Positions 44,262-54,862 of a DNA stretch of 64,000 bases are shown here, one piece after another. The stretch lies in NCBI GenBank assembly GCA_024516155.1, contig JAJJXM010000087.1, positions 1-64,000 of the forward strand, written 5' to 3'. The position numbers and the translations under genes were made by a program. Position 1 is the first letter of the stretch; each line of letters begins with the position of its first letter. Origin of the DNA: Pyronema omphalodes. Its lineage: Eukaryota > Ascomycota > Pezizomycetes > Pezizales > Pyronemataceae. The notes below the pieces were generated by a model. It was not told the origin of the DNA. It worked only from the letters and a program-made list of their open reading frames with translations, and did not search any database.

Positions 44262-44831
44262 AGTCTGTGCCGGGCTCGTGGACGTCAGGATGGGGCCTCG
44301 GGTCCAGGACCTTGACACCGGTCGTGCTCACTGGTAACGTGGTGCAGTTCCTCAGGCAATACTGTCAGTCGAAGCCTACGGTATTGGAGCTGAAGCTTAT
44401 TGTCATGTCGTGTTTCTTTAGCCAGGGGATACCCAGCACCACCGGGTAGTGGCCTCACTTAGTGACGAACATGGGGAGGGTTTCCGTGTGACCATTGATG
44501 GTGCACTCTACTTGGACGAGGTGGGTGATTTTCCCCGAGGATATAGGTCGGCCGTCAATGACTTCGACCGTCCGGGCTGTGCGTAGTGGTGTCAGAGGGA
44601 GTTTGTGATGGCGAGCGAAATTGCGATCCACAAATCCGATGCCAGTGGCGCCGCAGTCAACAAGCGCTTCTGTCTTCACGGAGCGGTTATTAAAGAACAA
44701 GGAGCAAGAGAGAACAAGGTGTTTGCATTCTAATTTGCCTGTGAAACTTGCGCCTGTCAACAATAGTGTGTCTGCAATAATCTTCCTACCAGCGGCATAG
44801 CCATCTTCCTGCCGCTGGTTTAGTCTTTTCC
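44262..44831 (-). pseudogene. pol: G2 protease region of pol
   Basis: Enters from the slippery site in the -1 frame and encodes the aspartic protease with EALVDCGATG, like G1. It is interrupted near 44455 by a small change that turns the K-L-G-H-Y segment into a stop. The remainder to 44262 is recognisable (pepsin-like hairpins, then MPEL), where C4 begins. Confidence 0.78.
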
Positions 44832-46403
44832 CGAGACATCTTCTTCCACATCCAACAATACAACACTTGCAACTTTGACATTAGTCTTAGCGGGGCAGGA
44901 GGCTGCCATGTGGCCGAGGCCACCGCAGTAGAGGCGACGTCCTTCTGACAGACGGGTAGCGCGTTCTTGTGCTGATAGTTTCTGGCAGGTTCCCTGGGCA
45001 GTGGTCGGCTTGCTAGGAGAGCTGGTAGTTGACTGGGTAGCGGGGGTGGGGCCGTTTGTCGCGGGGGTGGTGGTGTAGTGGGTTTGGCTTGGCCGCGGTT
45101 GGTGGGCAGCTTGCGAAGATTCTCCAGGGCTCTCAACTGAGAGTCCAGTTTCTGACACTGGTGGCCAAACTCATGCATTGTAGTGATGGGAGGTGCGCCA
45201 ACCAACTTTTCATGCAATTCAATGGATAGGCCGTTCCTTAGGGCGTCCATGGTAGCGGCTTCATCCCAACCTAGTTCTGCAACCAGGCGGGAGAATTCTG
45301 CGTAATAATCTGAAAACTTGCGGTTGTTTTGGCGGAGATTCTGTAGCTTGACACGAGCCGTTGCGCGCTCGTCTGGGTCTCCAAAGGTTCGCTGCAAGAT
45401 CCTGATGACGTCCTCGACGTCGGTTAGGGCCCAGCTGTCACCATTATCCTTGATATACGGGAGGATCTGGTCAAGGGCGCATCCGCGGAGGCGGCCCATG
45501 GCGTAGGAGATTCGCTTGTGGGGGGTGGAGAAGCGCAATTGGTCGCTCACCAATTTAATATGAAGCAAGGAAACAAAACGGCGGAGGTCCTCCTTGTTGG
45601 ACCCATCGAAGGTTGGTGGATCCGAAGTTTTATCTCCGGTGACGCGGATGCCGGGGGAGGCGAGTAACATATTGATGAGATCACGCTGGCGGGTGATCTC
45701 CTTTTCGTAGTATTGATTTTCGTTCGCATCTGCTTGTTCCTCGGGGCTTAGGAGGATTTCTGGGTCTCGGGGGGGGAGTCTTGGGACTGGCGCGATGATA
45801 GCAGGGGCGGGAGCTGCGGCTGTGACTGTGGCTGGGGCGGGGGGCGCGGCGGCTTGCGGTGCTGTGTCTGGTCCGTTGGGGTAAACCTGCACGGACCGAG
45901 TCTGAATAACAACGGGGGGAATGGGGGCAAGGGTGGGGGCTTCCGGAGCGCGGGAGGCGACAGGGCTGGAGACTCCGGTGCTGGTGCAGGAGCCGGGGGT
46001 CTCTGCGAGGTCGCTTAATATGTAGCCTGTGGGGTGATGTTGGACGTCTAGGATCGATTGAGCGAGCTGCTTGGTGAACGTGACCGGGTCGTGCCCGTCT
46101 GGAAACTGGGTCATGGAAGCAGCGTTGAACATCTGCTACCAATGCCCTTCCTCGATGACCTTAACGTGCATGTTGGCGGGCTCGGAGGATCGGCTCAAGT
46201 CAGATGGTGTAACGGACGTACTCCTGGTAAGTATAATCCTGGAGTTCCCAGAGGACCACAAGGTTGCCGTGATCTTCTGCTCTTCGGATGGCTCGTCGGA
46301 CTGCGCCAGAAAATTGGTTCGGTATTACGAAGGTCTCGGTTAGTGTGTGGGTCTCAAGGGCTTGTTTCAAGGTGTGTGTCCAAGCAGAACCGGTTGGGTT
46401 CAT
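44820..46403 (-). pseudogene. gag: G2 gag
   Basis: ATG at 46403 (MNPTGSAW). The N-terminal frame closes at 46200; the main frame carries a TAG near 46137 where G1 has CAA (Gln) and is then open from 46132. It contains the Pro/Ala-rich linker, the gag core (DPPTFDGSN, FSDYYAEF, LGWDEAA) and the knuckle CLYCGGLGHMAASC or its near copy. A late indel makes one frame run past the natural GKD stop at 44820. More complete in its middle than G1 gag. Confidence 0.78.
44826..44832 (-). promoter_or_regulatory. G2 gag/pol -1 slippery heptamer GGGAAAA
   Basis: Gag frame TCG GGA AAA GAC TAA; a -1 shift at G GGA AAA leads straight into the protease frame. Position and sequence match G1 although flanking bases differ. 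Confidence 0.65.
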
Positions 46404-46438
46404 GCGTGTCGGTCGAATGATTTTTAGATCGAACGTAA

Positions 46439-46981
46439 TGTCAGGGACTAAGAACGGACGTTCGAAGAACACACTGAACGCTACCGGGCAGGGGGGGACT
46501 AGGCGGGTTCCGGGACACGGGAAGGGAAGGACAAGAATCCAAGTGCACGACAGACGGCCGGCACACTAGACAAGGACAGGAACAAGGACAAGAATGACGT
46601 GAGTCTTGAGAAGAGAAATCTTATTAAAGGTCGAGGGAAAGACACAAGACGTTCGATGGAGAACTCAACGATGGGGAGGCAAGCCTCCTTCTGTACAAAG
46701 GGCGGCCAGCACTCTTGCTGGGCCGTCATCCAACATCGCTACATGAAGAGCTTCCGTTCTCCATCATTCAACCTGCAACGCCACAGCTTCTACAGCTCGT
46801 GGTACATCATCCATCATCAATCGATCATTCATTAACAACGGCACGGCACACACAACAACACATCGACGGCACAACACGGCACAACAACGACAACGGCACA
46901 ACAACGACAACGACACAACAATGACAACGGCACAACAACAACATCAACAAGACAACGGCTCGTCAGCCGTGTGCCGTCACA
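46439..46981 (-). repeat. G2 5' LTR
   Basis: 543 bp. Starts TGTCAGGGAC and ends GTGCCGTCACA; the final inverted repeat has one change from the G1 version. Followed by the target duplication CACGG. Confidence 0.88.
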
Positions 46982-47538
46982 CACGGATGCCTAGGATAAA
47001 GACCCATTCCCTGCTGAGGTTATTGAAATGCTAAACAATAACACTCGTTATTCTAAAGACATTACACTTGCAGAATGCGCAGTAAACAATAACCATTTAT
47101 TCTACCGGGGATGTTTATGGGTCCCGAATCACGAACCCCTACGACTAGACCTAATGCAACAACACTACGACTCGCCTACGGCTGGTCATCCGGGTAGATC
47201 TAAAACATTAGGATACCTCTCGAGAACCTATACTTGGCCCCAGATGGAAACAGACGTGGAAAGATACATTCAAAATTGTCATACCTGCCAACGTTTGAAA
47301 CCTACCAGACATGCCCCGTTTGGTATTCTACACCCACTACCTTTTCCAGAAAGACCTTGGCAGGACATATCAATGGACTTCGTAACAGGAATACCATGGC
47401 CTAATAGTTGTGATGCAATCTGGGTAGTTGTAGACAGATTAACCAAAGAATAGCATCTAATTGCGTGCCGAACGGATATCGACGCAAAGGAATTATCGTC
47501 TTTGTTTATTACCCACATCTGCCGATTGCATGGACTCC
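46982..47538 (+). pseudogene. pol: G5 pol, part 2: integrase zinc domain and start of core
   Basis: Continues G5 after G2. It encodes HYDSPTAGHPGRS ... NCHTCQR (H-H-C-C) and the first catalytic Asp (SMDFVTG). A TAG at 47451-47453 interrupts LTKE-HL, where G1 has Gln. Reading continues (ACRTDIDAKELS ... CRLHGL) until G4 begins at 47539. Confidence 0.82.
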
Positions 47539-47817
47539 TGTGAACCTGGGCACAGTTCTAACTATGCAGAGGCTTTTCCGATTGTTCTTCCAAGTGCTTC
47601 GTCCTAGGATAAACACTTCGTTCTCAAGACAAACAGACACTTTGTTCTCAAGAACCAATAGGGGTATTCCAAAGATAAAGCTAGGAAGTAAATCAATCGA
47701 TCACAGGCCGAATAAACTTAAGGGTCGTCCTTGGAGGTATTTGCTGGTGTAGATAGGGTATCGTCGCGTAGAGGATCAATGGATGATGATGGAGGAGACA
47801 GAGGGAAGACATAGGGT

Positions 47818-47825
47818 CTTTTATA
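47818..47825 (-). promoter_or_regulatory. G4 LTR TATA box (TATAAAAG)
   Basis: A perfect TATAAAAG on the element's sense strand, repeated at 57412-57419 in the 5' LTR, where it would drive the genomic RNA. Confidence 0.6.
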
Positions 47826-48049
47826 GACTTTCGTCTACAAGTTCGCCCAGCCTTCCTTAGGGAACCAACTGCCAGACTGGGCTTAGGAGATAAGACATGG
47901 GTCAAAGCTGTGACGCATCTGCTGAGGCTTGCATCATGCTAAGCACGCAATTAAATTAATTGCTCACTTGCCTAATGCTCGCCATGGTCAGATTAATCCG
48001 TGAAATGGCTCACCGTACTACCACACCTTCCAATGAGGTGCTGGGGTTA

Positions 48050-48121
48050 TGAGTCACACCGGAGGGCAACTCCGTCTGACTGCATCATGCGTGAACTCTT
48101 GTGATAATGACGCATGAGTCA
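48050..48121. promoter_or_regulatory. bZIP motifs in G4 U3
   Basis: TGAGTCA at 48050-48056 and 48115-48121 (57644-57650 and 57709-57715 in the other LTR), with TGACATCA near 48187 and TGATGTCA near 48244. These are Gcn4/CRE-like sites upstream of the TATA box on the element's sense strand, suggesting stress or starvation-responsive transcription. Confidence 0.45.
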
Positions 48122-48946
48122 TTTATCGTATGAGTCGCGCCATCATAGATCTCCCTAGAGAATCTCGATTGCAAGTAGAGGGTACTGACATCATAAGGCA
48201 TCCTGATGCCCTACCGGAGTGGATCACTCCGTCACATTCCTGTGTGATGTCATATGTGCCCCACCTGCACGCACTTGCGCGCAGCCACACCCTGGTGTGG
48301 ATGCAAATGCCGTCTTGTTCCAAGTTGGCAGCTCTAGGCCCAAGGACGCATCATATCAGTTCCATCAAACAGGTTTCCTGAGTGGAGTTCCCTGCTGGAC
48401 GTCGTCTCATGCTGATGCACTGTTGACCCTTGTCCTGCATTCCACTCCTGTTTGCTGACTAGACTCTGCCTTATCTCTTCGCCCGACTGTTCACCCAACT
48501 CGTAACACCGGATGACACCCTTGCGCCGCATCTGCATTTTCTTGGAATCTCTTGTTCCCATGCAGCCCCTATCGTAGCCGTGTATTGCCGAATACTCCTC
48601 AGGTATAAGGAGGTGACCTTTTCCTCGTCTTCTTCGTTCTCCATCAGCGTCGTTCCTAGTTGTCTCAAGGGTAAGTCGACACCCTTGAGGTAAGTGTTCA
48701 TTTCCCCTTCTCCGTCCTGAGTCCTCCCAAACTGACAGTGAATGATAGTGTCGACGCCTCGGGCCGGGATCCTCGTGAGGTCCTATCGGAAAGTCACGAA
48801 TCACATGACTCGGCTAGCCGGAGCTCCTCTGGGGGTTCCGGCCCGGGATACTAACTGAATTATTCATTCTCCTGTCGAGTTTGCCATATTCTCCATAGCG
48901 TTATATATGATACCTATTCTATCCTCACATATTATAGGGCGTGACA

Positions 48947-48965
48947 CCACCTCCGCCCTGTTCAA
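48947..48965 (-). other. G4 polypurine tract
   Basis: On the minus strand, CAGGGCGGAGGTGG directly abuts the 3' LTR (TGTCACGCCC). Confidence 0.65.
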
Positions 48966-49117
48966 GCTTCGTCTCGAAGCTCGTAGTTCATCATTCTGTG
49001 ATCGCACCTCGCCGCAGCCAAGTGATTAAGTGATCAATTATAGATGTAGTCCTCCAGCCCCTACATCCTACTACCAACTCGACCTAATGAAAACCTCGTG
49101 GGGAAAAACATTAAGCC

Positions 49118-50890
49118 TTAATCCTTGAGTCGGTAGTCCCTCGGAGAATCAGGATACTTAAGATGAAATTCTCTTAGTTTCTCCTGACCTCCTACTGAGA
49201 AGTTGTCGAAGGGTTCCGCCGTCCAATCTTTCTTGTTAGGCCACCCAAGCCATTTAACGAGGTAAAGTACTCTGTTCCCTGATGTGTAACTGCTCATGAT
49301 TTCATCAATGTTGTACTCCTCGCTTCCCTCAACATCGTCTGCTTCCCGAAGAATTTTGTTTGGGTCTGGTGGAGCTCTTGTACCGGTGTGGACAGGCTCA
49401 AGTAGGGAAATATGAAAGACATTATGAATCTTCCATTTTCGTGGTAGTGTGAGACGTAATGCTGTTGGGGATATGAATTTTTCGATTTGAAATGGACCGT
49501 GAAGTTTGTGATCCAATTTATGTGATGGTCGTCTTGTTTTTATGTGTCGTCCATCGAGCATAACCAAGTCTCCAACTTGGTAAGTAGGTGCCTCCTTTCG
49601 TTGTAGGTCTGGATACTTCTTCATTCTTTCTTGTGCTTTCTGTAAGGATATCTTTGCTCCTTCGTGCACAGTATGCATCCAGTGGGCGTATGCTTTGCTG
49701 GCTGGATTTCGCACAGCAGTTGCAGTGGGGTTGCTGGCAATGGGGTTGTAACCGTAATTCGCATAAAAAGGTGAGATTCCTGTGGTGGTGGTTACTGAGT
49801 TGTTATAGGCCAACTCTGCCATTGGCAACAAGTCAACCCAATCGTCCATCTCATGATTGACAAAAGAGCGGAGGTAAGCTTCAATTGTCTGGTTAAGTCG
49901 TTCCGTTTGACCGTCAGTTTGAGGGTGGAACGCTGTGGACATTCTAGGCTTGATAGCTAGTGTCCCAAGAAATGCTTTCCAGGTCGTACTTGTGAACCTG
50001 GAGTCCCGATCCGAAATAATATCTGTAGGTAGCCCATGTAACTTCCAAATTTCCTTAGCAAAGATTCTAACAAGGTCTGCAGTTGTCTTGCCATCTTTTT
50101 GCAATGGTATGATGTGGGCCATTTTTGAAAATCGATCAACTACTACCCAGAGTTGATCACATCCATTTGATTCCGGTAGGTCCGTAATAAAATCCATGGC
50201 GATTGATTGCCATGGGGCATAGGGTAATTCCAAAGGTTGAAGTAATCCATACTTCAGGTGCTGCGCCTTTTTGTCTTTTTGACATTCCATACAACTCTTA
50301 ACATAATTTATTATTCCTTCTTCCATCTTTGGCCACCAGAAGTTCCTTCGAATTAATTCAATAGTTTTGTCTTGTCCGAAGTGACCTGCAATGTTAGAGT
50401 CATGTTCGGATTCAAGAACTGTATTTACCAAATCCTTTGGTACCCATTGTTTCTCCTTTCGATAGATTATGCCATCCTCTATCGTTAGTGGTTCTTTTAT
50501 TTTCTTCGTTGCCTCCACGTAAATCTGATCGAGTTTTCCAGCCTCCTTTACCATCTTCAAACATTCTGCTGACCATTTAACCAAGGGAATAGATGAAAGA
50601 TGCGCTGAAGAAATAATAAAAGATGTTCCTTCTCCAGCACTGCTGATTGACGAAATTGATGCAAAATGATCCTTATGTATGATCGTCGTAATCGGCTGAT
50701 CTTCACCTCCCCCCTTTTCAGGGCGAAACTCCGGACGCCTAGATAGAGCATCAGGTTTCCCATCCTTGACCCCAGGTCTGTAATAAATTTTGAAGTCAAC
50801 GCCAGCAAGCTCTTGAGCCCATCTAGCTTGACGTCAATTGAGTACTTTTGTTGTTGTGAAGTACTCCAGGTTTTGGTGGTCGCTGTAAAC
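49118..50890 (-). pseudogene. pol: G4 pol, part 2: end of RNase H, integrase, chromodomain
   Basis: Resumes after C5 at VEVYSDHQNLEYF. A TGA at 50835-50837 interrupts VLN-RQARW, where other elements have CGA Arg. From there the frame is open to 49118: zinc domain (H...H...CMEC), core with AMDFITDLP, SDRDSRF and TERLNQ, and a chromodomain near the end (YNIDEIMSSY ... YLVKWLGW). The integrase-only segment 50584-49118 (488 codons) is fully open. Confidence 0.85.
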
Positions 50891-50907
50891 TTCCACAGTG
50901 AACATTG
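50891..50907. repeat. Target-site duplication of C5 (left copy)
   Basis: ttccacagtgaacattg at 50891-50907 is repeated exactly at 52901-52917. At 17 bp it is the longest TSD in the window and removes any doubt that C5 is a discrete insertion. Confidence 0.92.
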
Positions 50908-52900
50908 TTGTTTGTTGTTTGTTTGTTTATTCATTACTCGTATGCAACCTTATTGGTTATGACGAGGGTACAGGTTTATAGTACATGGAAAGTCAAAAGA
51001 TAAAACAAAACAAAGTCCCGTCTCTACCTCCGCTGATCCTCCCTTAGGCTGTGATTTTGTGGTCCTGTCCCCACTATTACTTCGTTGGTCTTGTTGTCCA
51101 ACCGCGTCTGCTGTTCCAGTGCCCTGTTCGCACAGAGGCCACCGCGCCGGGTGTCCTCTCTTTCCTCCACCCTTCTCCTCCCATTTTTAACCATTTTTCC
51201 GCCTTTATTTCCTCCACAAAGCAAAAACGAAACCAAAGCAAAGTTAAACAGCCGCCGGGCCACCTGCGCCCCCTCTCTCCTCTCCTCTCTCCCCTCCTCC
51301 GCCGGTGTCTCCTGACTCTTTGCCCTTTGAGACACCCGGGCCCGCCCTGCCCCTCTTCTCCTCCCCTCTCTACCCTTCTCCTTCCTTCTTCCTCAGCCTT
51401 CTTGCTGCTCCCCCTCGCCTCTCTCCCCTTCTTGTCGGTGGTGTTGTCAGTCCAAGATTGCCATTCCCAAGCACAATCTGGACGTTGATGCCTCCGCTCT
51501 TGACGACTTCTGCCCAAGTCTTCTTTGCAGAGGAGGTTGTCGTTCTGGGTTGGTGGGTATTCTTTCCCTGGCCACCATTCTTTGTTGTAGGGGTCTTGCT
51601 GGGTGGCGCTGCCGTAGGTGTCGTCTCCTTCGCTTTCTGCTTCTTCCTCTGTGTAGCCTTCGCCTCCACAGTCTTCCATCCGTTCGTCTCAGCAGGGGCA
51701 GTGCTTGGGGCGTTGGGTAGAGGTGTGTCCTGAGCAGATGAACTGTCAGGGTGAGGTTCCGGTGTCGCATCGGTTGACGTGATCGCGAGGAGAGGTAGGG
51801 GGGACATAGGCTTGAGGGCATCAAGCTTGTGCTGGGCGGCGGTAGTCGCATGTTTCGAGTGCATCAGGCTTCGCACCGGTGATGCCGTTCTCGGTTTGTG
51901 GTTCACCGGTCTTCTGTTCGTCGGTGAGGTGGGTTCGGTGTTCTGGTCGCTTCCCCTTCGCTTTCTCTTGCCAGGAGGGTTGCGAACAGCGTCCAGGACA
52001 TCCTGAATGTCATGTCGGACGACGGACAGTTGCATAGTCATCTCTTCCATCGCCGAGGAAGAGGCCGTAAGGTTCGGTGAGGGGGGCGCCGAAATGACTT
52101 GTTGCTGTTCGTCGATTTTCTTCGTCAGGGCGTCCACAGCAGCCTTGAGAGCTGCTGTTTCTGCCTGTGTAGAGTCGTATGCTGCGGGCAGCTTCGTGTT
52201 TTCGCCGGTCAGAATGTCGAAGTTCGTCATCATGACGTCGAATCTGTGGCGCATCTCATCGCTGTTGTCGCGTATGGTGTCATCGAGGGTATTGAAGCGT
52301 CGCTGTGTGTCCCGGCGGATCTGTTGTATCCCCAGGAAGCTTGCTCCTGTGAAAAGCGGTTCATGTTCACAGAACAGGGCGCTCAAGCTGCTATCGTTGT
52401 CGTCTTTTTCCATAGCGTCTCGCATAGCAATAACCAGGTCGCGGCGAAATTTTCTGAATCGGTTGTGCTCAGGTGTCGCTTGCTGCTGGTGTGTTGAAGC
52501 CGAAGGAACTGGTGATCCTGCCAAGACCATGCTCTGGAAGAGCTTTCCAGCGATGTTTCCAACAACTTCGTCGACTTTTCCATCTCTTTCATCAAATGTA
52601 GGATTAGATCCATCATTAGGAAGGTCGGCTAGAACATTGTACGCGTTTTCGGACCGTTTCGATCGTCTGGCGTTGTTCTGTCGTTGTTTTGGCGACATTT
52701 CGTGAGGTGGGGTAAGCCAAAACTCGTGAAAACTCTGATTTTGCGACAAAAGTCAACAAAAACAACGTAGAATTCCCTGAGAATTCAGAGAATAACGTAA
52801 CAGAGTGCTGCGAATCCGAATCCGATGAGGAAACCGGGGGTTTCGGTGCTCGTTGTTGAGAATGCAGGGGGGGGTCGCCGTTGCCGTGTGGTGTGTGGAA
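50908..52900 (-). mobile_element. C5: ORF1-only element, complete and best preserved
   Basis: 1,993 bp between perfect 17-bp TSDs. 5' C-tract box (about 52852-52876), ORF, purine-rich 3' region, shared 3' module, hairpin AACC-AATAA-GGTT (50946-50958) and a tail of AAAC/AAC units (50908-50930). The reference copy for the C family. Confidence 0.9.
51370..52698 (-). CDS. C5 ORF1-like coiled-coil protein
   Basis: 442 residues from the ATG at 52698 (MSPKQRQNN; an upstream TTG at 52749 is not needed). Residues 1-70 are basic/polar with FQSMVLAGS. Residues of about 75-125 form the variable block (version with ALFCEHEPLFTG). The coiled coil spans about 125-190 (DEMRHRFDVMM ... AVDALTKKIDEQQQ), followed by EEMTMQLSVVRHDIQDVLDAVR, RKRRGSD and a Ser/Thr/Pro-rich region, with KKTWAEVVKSGGINVQIVLG near residue 400. 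It stops with TAG at 51370, about 40 codons before the C1 and C4 stop, because of one base change in the purine run. The only C copy with an uninterrupted frame. No catalytic or zinc domain. Confidence 0.8.
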   Translation of the reverse strand: MSPKQRQNNARRSKRSENAYNVLADLPNDGSNPTFDERDGKVDEVVGNIAGKLFQSMVLAGSPVPSASTHQQQATPEHNRFRKFRRDLVIAMRDAMEKDDNDSSLSALFCEHEPLFTGASFLGIQQIRRDTQRRFNTLDDTIRDNSDEMRHRFDVMMTNFDILTGENTKLPAAYDSTQAETAALKAAVDALTKKIDEQQQVISAPPSPNLTASSSAMEEMTMQLSVVRHDIQDVLDAVRNPPGKRKRRGSDQNTEPTSPTNRRPVNHKPRTASPVRSLMHSKHATTAAQHKLDALKPMSPLPLLAITSTDATPEPHPDSSSAQDTPLPNAPSTAPAETNGWKTVEAKATQRKKQKAKETTPTAAPPSKTPTTKNGGQGKNTHQPRTTTSSAKKTWAEVVKSGGINVQIVLGNGNLGLTTPPTRRGERRGGAARRLRKKEGEG

Positions 52901-52917
52901 TTCCACAGTGAACATTG

Positions 52918-54862
52918 CTCCCACAAGATATCTCCTCCATACTTCAAATGAGTCCACAATAGCTAATAGCTCCTTGTCGTGAATCTCATAATTTATCTCA
53001 GCCGGAGTGAATTTTCTTGAATGGAAAGCAATTGGATGCAACTTTCCATCATCCCCTTTCTGGGACAGAACTGCACCTAAAGCAAAATCCGAAGCATCAG
53101 TCTCAACTATACAGACCTTTCTTGGATCAAAATGACACAAGATTGGTGCTGTTGTAAATCGATTCTTCAGCTCGTCAAATGCTAATTTCATAGCAACAGT
53201 CCATTCCCATTTCTTTGGATCCCCTTTCGTTGATTCTGTTAGAGGACGACATATTCTTGAGAAGTCCTTAATGAATCTCCGATAGAAGTTAGCGAACCCA
53301 AGAAAGCCTTGTACTTCCTTCAAGGACTTTGGGGGTTCCCATATAAGGACTGTTTCCACCTTGTCCTTAGCCATTTCAATCCCCTTTTCACTTATTATAT
53401 ATCCCAGAAATACCACTTTCCTTTGTCCCCAGACACATTTTTCCGGCGATATAACCAACCCATTTTCTTGCAACCTTTTTAATACTTCTTTAACCAACTC
53501 ATCATGCTTTTCTTCCGTTTCCGCATAGATGAGTACATCATCAATATATGCAATAACTCCTTGATCCAACATATCCCTAAAGATATGATTCATCATATCT
53601 TGGAATGTGGCCGGAGCATTGCTCAACCCAAAAGGCATAACCAAAAATCCATATAATCCATAACGGCACCTGAAAGCGGTTTTCCATTGGTCTCCTTCTT
53701 TTATTCTTATTAGATGGTATCCGTTCTTAAGATCCATCTTTGTAAATATTTTGGCTCCTCGCACTCTGTCTTGTAATTCTGACATAAGTGGGAGCGGGTA
53801 TCGGTTGGCAATTGTAATTTTATTTATGCCCCGATAGTCAACACATAACCGAAGACCTCTGCCATGGGCCTTTGGGACGAAGAGAATAGGAGCTGCTGCC
53901 GGTGACTTGGAAGGTCTGATTTTCCCAGTACCTAGCATATCCTTTAACCATTCTCTTAATGTTTCTAGCTCAACTTCGTTAAGAGCATAGACAGGTCCCC
54001 AAGGAGAAGTTTCTCCTTCTTTGAGGTCAATCGCGTGGTCGTATGGTTTGTGTTCTGGAAGCCTATGTGCTGCTTCCTTTGTCATGATATTGATCCAGCC
54101 ACAAAACTTCTCAGGGACTTGTTGAAGTGCCTCTGATAATTCTTCTGTGGTGGATACGGATGAGATGTGACCTAGAATTAAGGCCTCTGGGTGGTCGAGT
54201 GCGTGTTTGTCGACCTGGAGGGAGAAGGCACTGGCTTGCGCCTTATTGCACTTCTCTTTGCAACGTGGGGAGGTAAATGAGATCTGATTTTGATCTCCCC
54301 AGAGGTTGCAAGGCTGGTGTTGCGCCATCCACCAATATGGCAGGATAGCATCGCAGTCACTATCTAGCGGAGCGACTTCAAATGATTCCGCAGCAAAATG
54401 TTGCTTATGCTGCAATAAGAATGGAACCGTAAAGAATACTCCTGCTCCAGCAACTATTTCATTGTTGAAGTTGCGAATTTGGAGCGGGGTGTCTCTTTTG
54501 ATGGTTGGGATTTTGTATTTGTGGACCAAGGCTTTGTCCAGGAGGGCAGCAGTAGAGCCTGTATCTAAGAGGACTCTCACTGTGCGTTGCTGATTCTTGG
54601 ACCAATTGAGAACCATATTGATTATTGGTCTCGGCCCATGGTGAGGAGGAGTTGGTGCTAATTCCTTGGTTCCTGGAATTGCATCTCCCTTGTCTGATGG
54701 TCGACTCTTAGTCCTGGTCGACTCAAGGCTGTCTGTTGTTTTCCTTTTTGTTCCCGCACATTTCCCAATTAATGCGTCTGTATCTGTTTCCTCCTCGGGT
54801 GATGCCTCCCTAGAGGACTTTAAAAATCCGATTCCATATTTTGATCTTCCTCCAATTCCCAT
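52918..54862 (-). CDS. pol: G4 pol, part 1: protease-RT-start of RNase H
   Basis: ATG at 54862 inside the end of gag (-1 frame relative to gag). Protease: LLDTGSTAALLD at about residues 98-109. [23 protein letters not shown], catalytic YIDD at 439-442. RNase H begins with VETDASDF near 587 and Glu near 631, then FTVE at 654, where C5 interrupts. The part present is free of stops; reading continues about 90 codons into C5 without meaning. Confidence 0.88.

Larger units (their letters stand above)
31649..46981 (-). mobile_element. G2: Ty3/Gypsy chromovirus of the G1 family, with nested LINEs
   Basis: LTRs at 31649-32172 and 46439-46981 are flanked by CACGG on both sides (31644-31648 and 46982-46986). 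The internal region is on the minus strand and is split at 35347/44262 by B1 and C4. The LTRs differ in length (524 and 543 bp) and by many substitutions, so G2 is older than G1. It inserted into G5. Confidence 0.9.
47539..48946 (-). repeat. G4 3' LTR
   Basis: 1408 bp, TGTGAACC...GTGACA on the plus strand. It has an AT-rich core and several short palindromes. On the minus (sense) strand a TATAAAAG lies at 47818-47825, leaving about 1.1 kb of U3 and about 250 nt of R-U5. Confidence 0.92.

Noticed and set aside
48130..48458. Short ORFs in G4 LTRs (also at 57724-58052)
   Set aside because: They occur in both LTRs by duplication, are antisense to the element, and contain no domain.
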